A DNA stretch of 6,762 nucleotides, taken from Mycobacterium sp. (GTDB lineage Bacteria; Actinomycetota; Actinomycetes; Mycobacteriales; Mycobacteriaceae). Under the pieces are notes generated by a model that had not been told where the DNA came from, did no database searches, and saw only the letters and a list, made by a program, of their open reading frames with translations. Numbering within the stretch: position 1 is the first letter of the stretch; each line of letters opens with the position of its first letter. Both the position numbers and the translations under genes were made by a program. The DNA is taken from the NCBI GenBank assembly GCA_018500005.2, contig JAHBAP020000145.1, positions 1 through 6,762 on the forward strand. The letters run 5' to 3'. Shown piece by piece: positions 1-6,513 of the stretch.

Positions 1-33
1 CTAGCACGATCCGCGCAAGGCGCAGGGGGCTAG
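1..33 (+). CDS. 3' end of an upstream gene, probably eccB (partial)
   Basis: In frame 1 the first bases read LARSAQGAGG followed by a TAG stop at 31-33, four bases before the eccC ATG. In ESX loci the gene directly upstream of eccC is normally eccB, a single-pass membrane protein of the secretion core complex, and the tight spacing fits that order. Ten residues carry no diagnostic motif, so the identity rests on gene order alone. Confidence 0.45.
   Translation, partial: LARSAQGAGG
24..29 (+). promoter_or_regulatory. Ribosome binding site of eccC
   Basis: AGGGGG ends eight bases before the ATG at 38 and is a good Shine-Dalgarno match. It lies inside the last codons of the upstream gene, which suggests translational coupling. 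It supports ATG 38 as the eccC start. Confidence 0.7.
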
Positions 34-37
34 CCGA

Positions 38-3000
38 ATGTCCAAGCGTCGCTTCGTCCGCGCGCCACGCACGTCCGCACCGACGGTACCGCCGGTTCGA
101 GTCATGGTGAACCCGCCGCTGGCGCTGCCGGAACGCGAGCCCCGCAACATCCTGCTGATGATCGCGGCACCGGCACTGCTGGTCGGAATCCTCGGGACGC
201 TGTTGGTGATGTACACCTCCGGGGTCCGCTCCCTGCAGTCGGGGCTCTTCCCGCTGATCGGCTTGGTCGGGTTCGGGGCGCTGATGTTCGGTGGACGCTT
301 CGGTCGTGGTCGCCGAATCAGTTGGGGCGAGCAGGAGAAGCAGCGCAGAAGCTATCTGCGCCAACTCGACGAGGATCGCGACGAGGTCCAGAACGCCGCA
401 CAGCAGCACCGTCGCAACCAACTGTTCGTCCACGGAGAACCGCACAAACTCGACACCGTCATCGGCGGTCCCCGGATGTGGGAGCGCCACCCGGGCGACT
501 CGGACTTCCTGGATGTCCGGCTCGGGATCGGCGTGCAGTCGACCGGGGAATCGGCAGTTTCGCTGCAGTGGCCGGAGGTGCCGGTAGCAGAGGAACTCGA
601 ACCGGTAACCGGCCGCGCGTTACGCGATTTCATCCTGGAGCAGAGCAAGATCCGCGACATCGGCAAGGTGCTGAGCCTTCGCTCGAGGCCGGGTTTCAGC
701 TTCGTCGGCGAAGGCGGCTCCCGACCTGAGCGCGATGGCGACGCGATGGGCGAACTGCACTCGATGATGCGGGCACTGCTGTGCTCGCTGGCCGTCTACC
801 ACAGCCCGAGCGACGTCAAACTCATGGTGGTCACTCGAAATCCCGAGCGGTGGTCCTGGCTGGTGTGGCTCCCGCACAACCATCACGACGAGATGTTCGA
901 CGCCTGCGGTCTGCGCCGACTGGTGTTCGCGTCCCCGGCCGAGTTGGAGGAGGCGCTCGATGCCGAACTCCACCGCAAAGGCCGCGGCCCGTGGACTCCG
1001 CCGGGTGGATCAAGCCCCACCACGACACTGTCACCGATGGAGATCGGCGCCGGCCCCGGTCTGGGTCCGCACTGGATCATCGTCGACGACAACGTGGGCA
1101 CCCCCGAGCAGTGGGAGGCGGTCGTCGGACAGAAGGGAATGGCGGGAATCACCCTGTTGCGGCTGGCAACCCGGATCGGCGAGGGCGTCGGATTCGCCAA
1201 CGCCGACGAGCGCTTCACGCTACGGGAAGGCCGGCTTCGGCACCGAGATGCGTTCTACGCCGTGGCAGACATGCTCGCAGAGAGCACCGCCGACCGGTAC
1301 GCCCGGGCGTTGGCTCGTTGGTCACCGGCGACGGCGGGGGAGCAATCCGAAACCGACAGCAAGGGCGGCGAACTGCTGCGTGCCCTCGGGATCAACGATC
1401 CGCGCCACCTCGATATCGACCGGCTTTGGGCGGACAGCCGAGGCCGTGGCGACCAACGCTGGGCGATGATCCCGGTCGGCGTCAAACCGGGCGGCGATCT
1501 GCAGTACGTGATATTGCGAGCCAAGGACTTCGGCGGCCAGGGTTTCCACTCGGTGGTCATCGGAACGTCCGGGTCGGGCAAGTCCGAGTATTTCCTCGCC
1601 CTGTGCAACGGAATCGCACTGACCCATTCGCCGGAGAGTTTCATCGTGATCTTCGTGGACATGAAATTCGAGTCCGCTGCCCAGGATCTCGAAGGGCTGC
1701 CGCACGTGGCCGGATCGCTGTCCAATCTGGGTAAGGACGACCGGTACCTCGCTGAGCGCATGCGCAAGGCGATCGACGGGGAGATGGCAAGGCGCTACGC
1801 CCTTTTCAAGGCGGCCGGGGCGCGCGATGCCAACGAGTACGAAGAGATGAGACTGGCTGGGCGCGACCTGGAGCCAGTCCCGATCCTGCTGGTCATCATC
1901 GACGAATACCTTGAGCTGTTCCACCACCATCCAGAATGGATCGACCTCGTCATCCACATCGGTCAAGAAGGCCGCGGCTGTAACGTCTTCTTCACCTTGG
2001 GCGGACAGCGCCTGGACCTGTCGTCGCTGAGCAAGGCCAAGAGCAACATCGCCTTCCGGGTCGCTCTGCGCGCCGAGACCGCGGAGGACTCCCGTGATGT
2101 GATCGGCAGTGATGCCGCGCTGCACCTGCCCTCCAAGGAGAACGGCTATGCACTGCTGAAATCAGGTCCGCGCGAGCTTGAGCCGTTTCGCTGCTTCTAC
2201 GTCTCGGCACCCTTCGTCGTGCCCAAGAAAGTCATCGAAGCCGACCGCACGGTAGCGGTGGGTTTCACCCGGCCGCGTTCACTGACCTGGGAGTACCAGC
2301 CGCTCAGCGCATCCGACAGCGCCGCCCTGGAAGTGGGTGACGAGCCGGAGCAGCCAGACGAATTCCTTTACCATGCAGACGGATTCAAGCGTAAGAAACT
2401 TCTCGACGTCATCCGCGAGTCATTGGTCTCGCACCCCGCGCGGCCGCCGCACCGGATCTGGCTACCGCCCTTGGAGGCCAGCGCGGCCGCCGATGAACTG
2501 GTAGCGATGTGGCGCGGAAAGCCATGGTGGGAGGACTACGGCAGCAACCCAGGCCTGGTATTCCCGGTTGGGGTCGAGGATTTCCCCGAGGAGCACGCCC
2601 AACGGGTGCACGTGGTCGACGCGGAAATGGACAACGTGATGGTGGTAGCGACCGCTCAGCGCGGCAAGTCGACCACTCTGATGACGCTGATCACCTCCGC
2701 AGCACTGATGTACCGGCCGGAGCGGGTGACCTTCTTTTGCGTAGGGGCATCGCTGTACCCGGTGGAGGACTATCCGCATGTGGCCTCCGTCGTCAGCGTC
2801 ACAGACGTCGAGGGCGTCTCGCGCACCATGGCGACGATCGAAGGGGTGATCCGTTCGCGGGAATCCGCTTTCAAGCGCTATCAGATGGACATCGCCGAGT
2901 TCCGGGAGCGTCGATTCGGCGACCTGGCCGGCGGGCCCACCGATCCGGCGGACAAATTCGGTGACGTCTTTCTGGTGATCGACAACTTCGGCGATCTGTA

Positions 3001-4171
3001 CGACAAGGACAGCGGGCTCGGTGATCGCGCCATTGCTATTGCCCGGCAGGGATTGTCGTACGGCGTGCATGTGATGACCAGTGCCAGCGGCTGGCTTGTC
3101 GGGCAGAAACAGGCGCTGCTGAACGTAGCCAACGCCCGCGTCCAACTGCGGTTGAGCAATCCCGACGAGACCCAGATGGGCACCGGCATGGATCACCGCC
3201 GGGCGGCGCGTCAGACCCCGGACCGTCCTGGTTTCGGCGTCAGCCGCAGCGGCCACGAACTGCTTGTCGGCGTGCCGGAAGTGCTTGGGCCCGAGGGCAG
3301 CAGGGTGAGCACCCGTGATGTCGGCGCGGTGATCGCCGCGCAGACCGGTGCCGGAAAAGTGGACACCCTGGCGCGACTCCCGGAGCGGATCGCCCTGCGG
3401 CAGATCAGGGACGGCTACGGTCAGGGGGGCGCCGAAGCCGGCGGGGCGTTCAACATCCCGTTCGCCATCGGCGAGAGCGCACTGCAACCGATCGCCATGC
3501 CCACTCTCCGGGTGCCCCATCTGCTCGTCGTGGGCCGACAGGGCTGCGGCAAGACCAGCACCCTGGCCGCCATCGGGCAGGCGATCACCGCACGGTTGTC
3601 ACCAGAACAGGCCCAGATCACCATCATCGACCCGAAGACCAGCCTGATCGGGCGGATTCCGGACCGCAATGTCGCGGCATACGCGTACACGGCCGATGAC
3701 ATCGACCGGGTGCTCGAACAGATCGCCGGCGTGATGAAGGACCGACTGCCGCCATCCGGCCTGACCCAGGAGGAACTGCTGGCCCGTCCGGCATGGTCGG
3801 GGCCGCACCATTTCGTCCTCATCGACGACGAGCACGAACTCCGTCCCAACGGGATGGTGGGCAAGCCGGCGGCGACTGCACCGTTGTGGAATCTGATCGA
3901 ACGAGGCAGGGAGATCGGCCTACATGTCATCGTCGGCAGGCTGCCCGGCAACTGGGCCGGTGTCTCCGCGATGAGTCCCTTCCTGCAGAAGCTGACCAGT
4001 TCGCGTGCGCCGACGTTGTTCCTGGATAACGATCCGCAGGCGGTCAAGGTGTTCGGGCGGACCAGCGCCCAGCAACTGCCGCCGGGCCGCGGACTTTTGG
4101 TCACCAGCGACGGTGTGATGGAGGGGGTCCTTGTCGGTTACCCCGACGAGGACGTCAAACCAGGCGGTTAA
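38..4171 (+). CDS. eccC: Type VII secretion ATPase EccC (FtsK/SpoIIIE family, ESX-2-like)
   Basis: This is the motor and substrate-recognition ATPase of an ESX (type VII) secretion system, anchored in the inner membrane. It has 1377 aa, the length expected of an unsplit EccC. Two membrane helices lie at about 38-58 and 67-86. EccC signatures follow: RMWER (146-150), ELEPVTG (186-192) and WSWLVWLPH (272-280). Domain D1 has Walker A GTSGSGKS (509-516) and Walker B with D622-E623, so it looks catalytically competent. D2 has a weakened Walker A, ATAQRGKS (871-878), and D982-N983 in place of Asp-Glu. D3 has GRQGCGKT (1166-1173) and D1263-D1264. Degenerate D2 and D3 sites are usual in EccC, where D3 binds the C-terminal export signal of Esx substrates. 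The N-terminal half and D1 resemble M. tuberculosis EccC2 (Rv3894c) as I remember it, including the unusual D1 stretch around DMKFE (541-545). They do not resemble EccC1, EccC3 or EccC5. The EccC call is firm; the ESX-2 subtype is from memory and less sure. Confidence 0.96.
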   Translation: MSKRRFVRAPRTSAPTVPPVRVMVNPPLALPEREPRNILLMIAAPALLVGILGTLLVMYTSGVRSLQSGLFPLIGLVGFGALMFGGRFGRGRRISWGEQEKQRRSYLRQLDEDRDEVQNAAQQHRRNQLFVHGEPHKLDTVIGGPRMWERHPGDSDFLDVRLGIGVQSTGESAVSLQWPEVPVAEELEPVTGRALRDFILEQSKIRDIGKVLSLRSRPGFSFVGEGGSRPERDGDAMGELHSMMRALLCSLAVYHSPSDVKLMVVTRNPERWSWLVWLPHNHHDEMFDACGLRRLVFASPAELEEALDAELHRKGRGPWTPPGGSSPTTTLSPMEIGAGPGLGPHWIIVDDNVGTPEQWEAVVGQKGMAGITLLRLATRIGEGVGFANADERFTLREGRLRHRDAFYAVADMLAESTADRYARALARWSPATAGEQSETDSKGGELLRALGINDPRHLDIDRLWADSRGRGDQRWAMIPVGVKPGGDLQYVILRAKDFGGQGFHSVVIGTSGSGKSEYFLALCNGIALTHSPESFIVIFVDMKFESAAQDLEGLPHVAGSLSNLGKDDRYLAERMRKAIDGEMARRYALFKAAGARDANEYEEMRLAGRDLEPVPILLVIIDEYLELFHHHPEWIDLVIHIGQEGRGCNVFFTLGGQRLDLSSLSKAKSNIAFRVALRAETAEDSRDVIGSDAALHLPSKENGYALLKSGPRELEPFRCFYVSAPFVVPKKVIEADRTVAVGFTRPRSLTWEYQPLSASDSAALEVGDEPEQPDEFLYHADGFKRKKLLDVIRESLVSHPARPPHRIWLPPLEASAAADELVAMWRGKPWWEDYGSNPGLVFPVGVEDFPEEHAQRVHVVDAEMDNVMVVATAQRGKSTTLMTLITSAALMYRPERVTFFCVGASLYPVEDYPHVASVVSVTDVEGVSRTMATIEGVIRSRESAFKRYQMDIAEFRERRFGDLAGGPTDPADKFGDVFLVIDNFGDLYDKDSGLGDRAIAIARQGLSYGVHVMTSASGWLVGQKQALLNVANARVQLRLSNPDETQMGTGMDHRRAARQTPDRPGFGVSRSGHELLVGVPEVLGPEGSRVSTRDVGAVIAAQTGAGKVDTLARLPERIALRQIRDGYGQGGAEAGGAFNIPFAIGESALQPIAMPTLRVPHLLVVGRQGCGKTSTLAAIGQAITARLSPEQAQITIIDPKTSLIGRIPDRNVAAYAYTADDIDRVLEQIAGVMKDRLPPSGLTQEELLARPAWSGPHHFVLIDDEHELRPNGMVGKPAATAPLWNLIERGREIGLHVIVGRLPGNWAGVSAMSPFLQKLTSSRAPTLFLDNDPQAVKVFGRTSAQQLPPGRGLLVTSDGVMEGVLVGYPDEDVKPGG

Positions 4172-4182
4172 CGGCCTGATTT

Positions 4183-4192
4183 CGGGGTACTG
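4183..4192 (+). repeat. Copy 1 of a 10-bp intergenic repeat
   Basis: CGGGGTACTG lies in the 29-nt gap between eccC and the lipoprotein gene, eight bases before the ATG. The identical decamer recurs at 4672-4681 in the next gap. Its GGGG could act as a weak and rather distant Shine-Dalgarno. GGGT at 4185-4188 can also pair with ACCC at 4195-4198 in a very short stem. Confidence 0.5.
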
Positions 4193-4200
4193 CGACCCGT

Positions 4201-4659
4201 ATGGAACGGATGCTGCTCACGGTCGGCGCTGTTCTTCTGCTGGCCGGCTGTCAGGGGAACGCCCGCTACGAGAATCTGAAAGGTCCACCTCGGTACGAGT
4301 CCGCGGGCGAGATTCGGAACGTCCTGGACCGCGCCGGGTTGGGTTGCGAGGACTATCGGGAGATCAGCCAGACCCAGCGGAATATCGGCGAGAAGGACGC
4401 CCGCGAGGTCGCCACCTGCCGGGTGGAGAACACGGACGCCGCGATCATGATGTGGCTGAAACTCGGGGAGGCCCAGGACTGGGCGCGGTCGTACCAGTCG
4501 ATGGGGTGTCGGCTCGCGAAATCGGTGGGGACCGGTGAGCCGGTCTATGTCGACGGCGGTCACTGGACCATCGCGGTGAATTCCCGACAGGTGGCCGACG
4601 ACATCGCCGATGCGGTCGGCGGTCGGGCCAAATTCCCGGAGTGCAGTTCGGTTGATTGA
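4201..4659 (+). CDS. Predicted small lipoprotein with four conserved-type cysteines
   Basis: The 152-aa product starts with a lipoprotein signal: a short basic n-region (residues 1-4), a hydrophobic core (5-15) and lipobox L14-A-G-C17. The mature protein should be lipidated at Cys17 and anchored on the outer face of the plasma membrane. Four further cysteines (C49, C73, C103, C148) could form two disulfides. The C-terminal half has the pattern GC...VYVDGGHWTIAV...A-GG...C, which resembles small actinobacterial lipoproteins of unknown function as I remember them. ATG 4201 is the first possible start, because an in-frame stop lies at 4177-4179. An ATG at 4210 would leave a poorer signal peptide. 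It follows eccC by 29 nt on the same strand, so cotranscription is likely. A role in ESX secretion is inferred from position only. Confidence 0.85.
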   Translation: MERMLLTVGAVLLLAGCQGNARYENLKGPPRYESAGEIRNVLDRAGLGCEDYREISQTQRNIGEKDAREVATCRVENTDAAIMMWLKLGEAQDWARSYQSMGCRLAKSVGTGEPVYVDGGHWTIAVNSRQVADDIADAVGGRAKFPECSSVD

Positions 4660-4671
4660 CCTTCGGGTCAA

Positions 4672-4681
4672 CGGGGTACTG
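4672..4681 (+). repeat. Copy 2 of a 10-bp intergenic repeat
   Basis: An exact second copy of CGGGGTACTG sits in the 29-nt gap between the lipoprotein gene and the HNH-like gene, seven bases before the ATG at 4689. Its placement relative to stop and start differs from copy 1 by one base, which weakly supports ATG 4689 as the start. Confidence 0.5.
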
Positions 4682-4688
4682 GGTGGCA

Positions 4689-4946
4689 ATGGTGTCAAAC
4701 GAGGATCTGATCGCTTACTGGACCGCAGAGCGGATCGACCCGGACCGCTGCTTTTACACGGGTTGGCCGCTGGGCGGAGCGGGCGAGGTGGACTACCTGA
4801 TCCCGCCGGCCCGCGGCGGCACCGACATCCCGGACAACCTCGTCCCGTGTCTGGCGGCGGCGAAGCAGGCGAAGAAACTGTGCACCGCGGGGGAGTTTCG
4901 GACCGTGTTGGGCTCGGCAGATTCTGAGCTGGGGATCGCGGTGTAG
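4689..4946 (+). CDS. Small protein with a degenerate HNH-endonuclease-like fold
   Basis: The 85-aa product carries a recognisable HNH core: C21-x2-T-G, then VDYLIP (34-39), RGGTD (42-46), DNLVPC (49-54) and K59-Q-A-K62. Active HNH proteins usually read CxxC ... DHIIPLSRGGTDDPDNL ... CxxCNxxK. Here the catalytic His of the DH pair is Tyr36, the final Asn/His is Lys59, and of the four zinc cysteines only C21 remains at its expected place, while the central Asn50 is kept. The fold probably survives without nuclease activity, perhaps as a binding module. The start is uncertain. ATG 4689 is preferred; GTG 4683 sits better behind GGGG, GTG 4692 is also possible, and TTG 4656 would overlap the lipoprotein stop. 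It lies 29 nt after the lipoprotein gene and is probably the last gene of the eccC operon. The HNH relationship is read by eye. Confidence 0.72.
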   Translation: MVSNEDLIAYWTAERIDPDRCFYTGWPLGGAGEVDYLIPPARGGTDIPDNLVPCLAAAKQAKKLCTAGEFRTVLGSADSELGIAV

Positions 4947-4947
4947 C

Positions 4948-5250
4948 TCAGGCGGACAGTGCCAATTCGGGCGAATTCACCCAGGCCTCGGCAGCGCTGA
5001 ACAGGCCGGCTCCGTAGGCGAACGAGATGCCGTCGAAGACGGTATCCACGGCGTCGTCGTCGACCGCCAGGTCCATCCGGTAGCTCGGAGCGAAGCGGTT
5101 GGGGTTGCGGAAGGACCGGTAGTCCTCGACCGCACCGTGGGGATCCGCACCCCGGCGGCTGACGGTGACTGAGCGGACGCCTTGTGCGGGCAGCGCCGCA
5201 GCCAGGGTCTTCTCGGAGATCTGCTCGGCGATGATGGTGATGGTCTTCAT
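4948..5250 (-). CDS. PII-like small regulatory protein
   Basis: This 100-aa protein resembles the nitrogen-regulator PII (GlnB/GlnK) superfamily. Residues 2-8 (KTITIIA) form beta 1, a helix follows, and GVRSVTVSRRGA (24-35) matches the GITGMTVTEVKG strand of GlnB. Y44-R45 and F53 align with Tyr46-Arg47 and Phe55 of GlnB at equal spacing. DDDAVDTVFDGI (64-75) matches the DDIVDT helix. The modified T-loop Tyr51 position is Asn49 here. The B-loop TGxxGDGK that binds ATP phosphates is replaced by SFAYGAG (76-82), and the C-terminal tail is short. It is probably a trimeric signalling protein with altered or no nucleotide binding; the target is unknown. The reading frame stays open further upstream, but ATG 5250 has a strong Shine-Dalgarno and begins exactly at the family's first strand. 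No transporter or amt gene is adjacent in the window. Confidence 0.75.
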   Translation of the reverse strand: MKTITIIAEQISEKTLAAALPAQGVRSVTVSRRGADPHGAVEDYRSFRNPNRFAPSYRMDLAVDDDAVDTVFDGISFAYGAGLFSAAEAWVNSPELALSA

Positions 5251-5257
5251 GGTCTTG

Positions 5258-5263
5258 CTCCTC
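5258..5263 (-). promoter_or_regulatory. Ribosome binding site of the PII-like gene
   Basis: On the minus strand GAGGAG lies seven bases before the ATG at 5250-5248. This near-ideal Shine-Dalgarno decides the start against the longer open frame that runs upstream to 5556. Confidence 0.75.
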
Positions 5264-5426
5264 GCAGGTCGGTAGTTGATGACGACCACTCTGCGCCGCG
5301 TCGAGGCATGCGGGACTCCACTGTCCGGACGATGCACCGGAGGAAAGCGTTGTCCCCCGATTGGCCCACCGCCGACTGAGGAACCTCGTATAGCGGCGGT
5401 GACGCGAAGGGAGTGATGCGGATGGG

Positions 5427-5460
5427 GCTGCTGTGACGGATGCGTCATTAAAGCGGCAGC
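5427..5460. repeat. Nested inverted repeat in the divergent intergenic region
   Basis: The inner arms TGACG (5434-5438) and CGTCA (5443-5447) flank GATG. Outer arms GCTGC (5427-5431) and GCAGC (5456-5460) enclose them with unequal spacers of 2 and 8 bases. The inner 14 bases have the form of a dimeric regulator's operator. The element lies between the two divergent starts, about 40 bases upstream of the proposed celA1 -10 element, so it could serve either gene. No specific regulator family is recognised. Confidence 0.4.
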
Positions 5461-5498
5461 GGGAGGCCGAACATTAGCCACATCGCCGCAGACCCCTC

Positions 5499-5504
5499 TA
5501 TTTT
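5499..5504 (+). promoter_or_regulatory. Putative -10 element of a leaderless celA1 promoter
   Basis: TATTTT fits the mycobacterial TANNNT consensus and sits in an unusually AT-rich patch. It ends six bases before the celA1 GTG, so initiation would be expected at or beside that G. The gene has no well-spaced Shine-Dalgarno: the only purine run, GAGG, abuts the start. Both facts fit a leaderless transcript. A -35 candidate TTAGCC (5474-5479) is weak, with a 19-base spacer. Confidence 0.5.
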
Positions 5505-5510
5505 CGTGAG

Positions 5511-6512
5511 GTGATTTCCTCAGTTCTCGGTGCTCTCGGACGGGCCGTCGCCCCACTGGCGGTCGCCGCCCTCGGCTGCGCGGGCACGCTCGCCAATCCG
5601 GTCCTCCACAACCCCGCCATGCGACTGGTCGACGACTCCAACCCGCTGGCGGGCCAGCCGTTCTACGTCGACCCGATCTCCTCGGCGATGCTTGCGGCGA
5701 AGAACAATCCGTCGAGCACCGAGTTGAACGCCATCGCCAACACCCCGGCGTCGTACTGGCTCGACGAGGCGTTCCCGGCCGGCCGGGCCAGCAGCACCGT
5801 GTCGCGCTTCGCCGGTGCGGCGCAGGCCGCGGGTGCCATGCCGGTCTTCACCCTCTACGCGATCCCGCACCGCGACTGCGGAAGCTACATGGCCGGCGGC
5901 CACGGGTCGGCCGACGCGTACCGAGGATGGATCGACGCGGTGGCCGCCGGTCTGGGGTCCATGCCTGCCACGATCATCCTCGAACCCGACGCGCTGGCCA
6001 TGGCCGGCTGTCTATCGCCGGAGCAGCAGCAGGAGCGCTTCGCCCTGATGAGCTATGCAGTCGATGCCCTTACCCGCGATCCGGCGGCCGTGGTCTACGT
6101 CGACGCGGGCCATTCCCGATGGACGGCCGCCGACGTGATGGCCGACCGCCTCAAGCAGGCCGGGGTGGAGCGGGCGCGGGGGTTCAGTCTCAACACCGCG
6201 AACTTCTACACCACCGAGGAAGAGATCGGATACGGCGAGGCGATCTCGGGGATGACCGGCGGCGCGCACTACGTCATCGACACCTCACGCAACGGGGCCG
6301 GCCCGGCCACCGGTGTCGCGCTGGACTGGTGCAACCCGCCCGGCCGCGCGTTGGGTGCCGCGCCCACCACCGCGACCGCCGGTGCGCACGCCGATGCCTA
6401 CCTGTGGGTCAAACGCCCTGGTGAATCCGACGGGTCCTGCAATGCCGGCGACGCCCCGGGCGGGCGGTTCGTCAACGAGTTGGCCATCGCGCTTGTCCGC
6501 AACGGGGGCTGA
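5511..6512 (+). CDS. celA1: Secreted endo-beta-1,4-glucanase, glycoside hydrolase family 6 (CelA1)
   Basis: The 333-aa product is a family 6 cellulase, an inverting enzyme that cuts internal beta-1,4 bonds in cellulose. It aligns nearly throughout with M. tuberculosis CelA1 (Rv0062), whose activity has been shown. By comparison with Thermobifida fusca Cel6A, the catalytic-site residues are present: Tyr117, Asp122 in RDC, the proton donor Asp160 in EPD, Asp198 in DAGHS and Asp307 in PGESD. Disulfide cysteines C123-C167 and C274-C310 match as well. A hydrophobic stretch at about 12-28 is a likely signal peptide or anchor, with possible cleavage after TLA (26-28). C23 does not sit in a good lipobox. 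There is no carbohydrate-binding module. GTG 5511 is chosen because it keeps the signal segment, and the aligned part of Rv0062 includes an equivalent hydrophobic stretch. The gene runs divergently from the PII-like gene and appears to be a separate unit from the ESX operon. Confidence 0.94.
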   Translation: MISSVLGALGRAVAPLAVAALGCAGTLANPVLHNPAMRLVDDSNPLAGQPFYVDPISSAMLAAKNNPSSTELNAIANTPASYWLDEAFPAGRASSTVSRFAGAAQAAGAMPVFTLYAIPHRDCGSYMAGGHGSADAYRGWIDAVAAGLGSMPATIILEPDALAMAGCLSPEQQQERFALMSYAVDALTRDPAAVVYVDAGHSRWTAADVMADRLKQAGVERARGFSLNTANFYTTEEEIGYGEAISGMTGGAHYVIDTSRNGAGPATGVALDWCNPPGRALGAAPTTATAGAHADAYLWVKRPGESDGSCNAGDAPGGRFVNELAIALVRNGG

Positions 6513-6513
6513 T

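Noticed and set aside
781..1734. A 317-codon plus-strand open frame overlapping eccC
   Set aside because: It is an out-of-frame shadow rich in Arg, Pro and Gly, with no motif, inside a well-supported EccC reading frame.
2462..3520. A 352-codon open frame on the minus strand within eccC
   Set aside because: It is antisense to the D2-D3 coding region with clear Walker motifs on the plus strand. It has no recognisable domain, and long antisense frames are common in high-GC DNA.
5251..5556. An N-terminal extension of the PII-like protein up to 5556
   Set aside because: The extension is low-complexity, overlaps the celA1 start, and comes before a strong ribosome binding site and the family's natural first strand at ATG 5250.
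5568..5581. A lipobox at Cys23 in the CelA1 signal segment
   Set aside because: The residues before Cys23 are A-L-G, lacking the usual aliphatic residue at -3, and an SPase I-type site after TLA is as likely.
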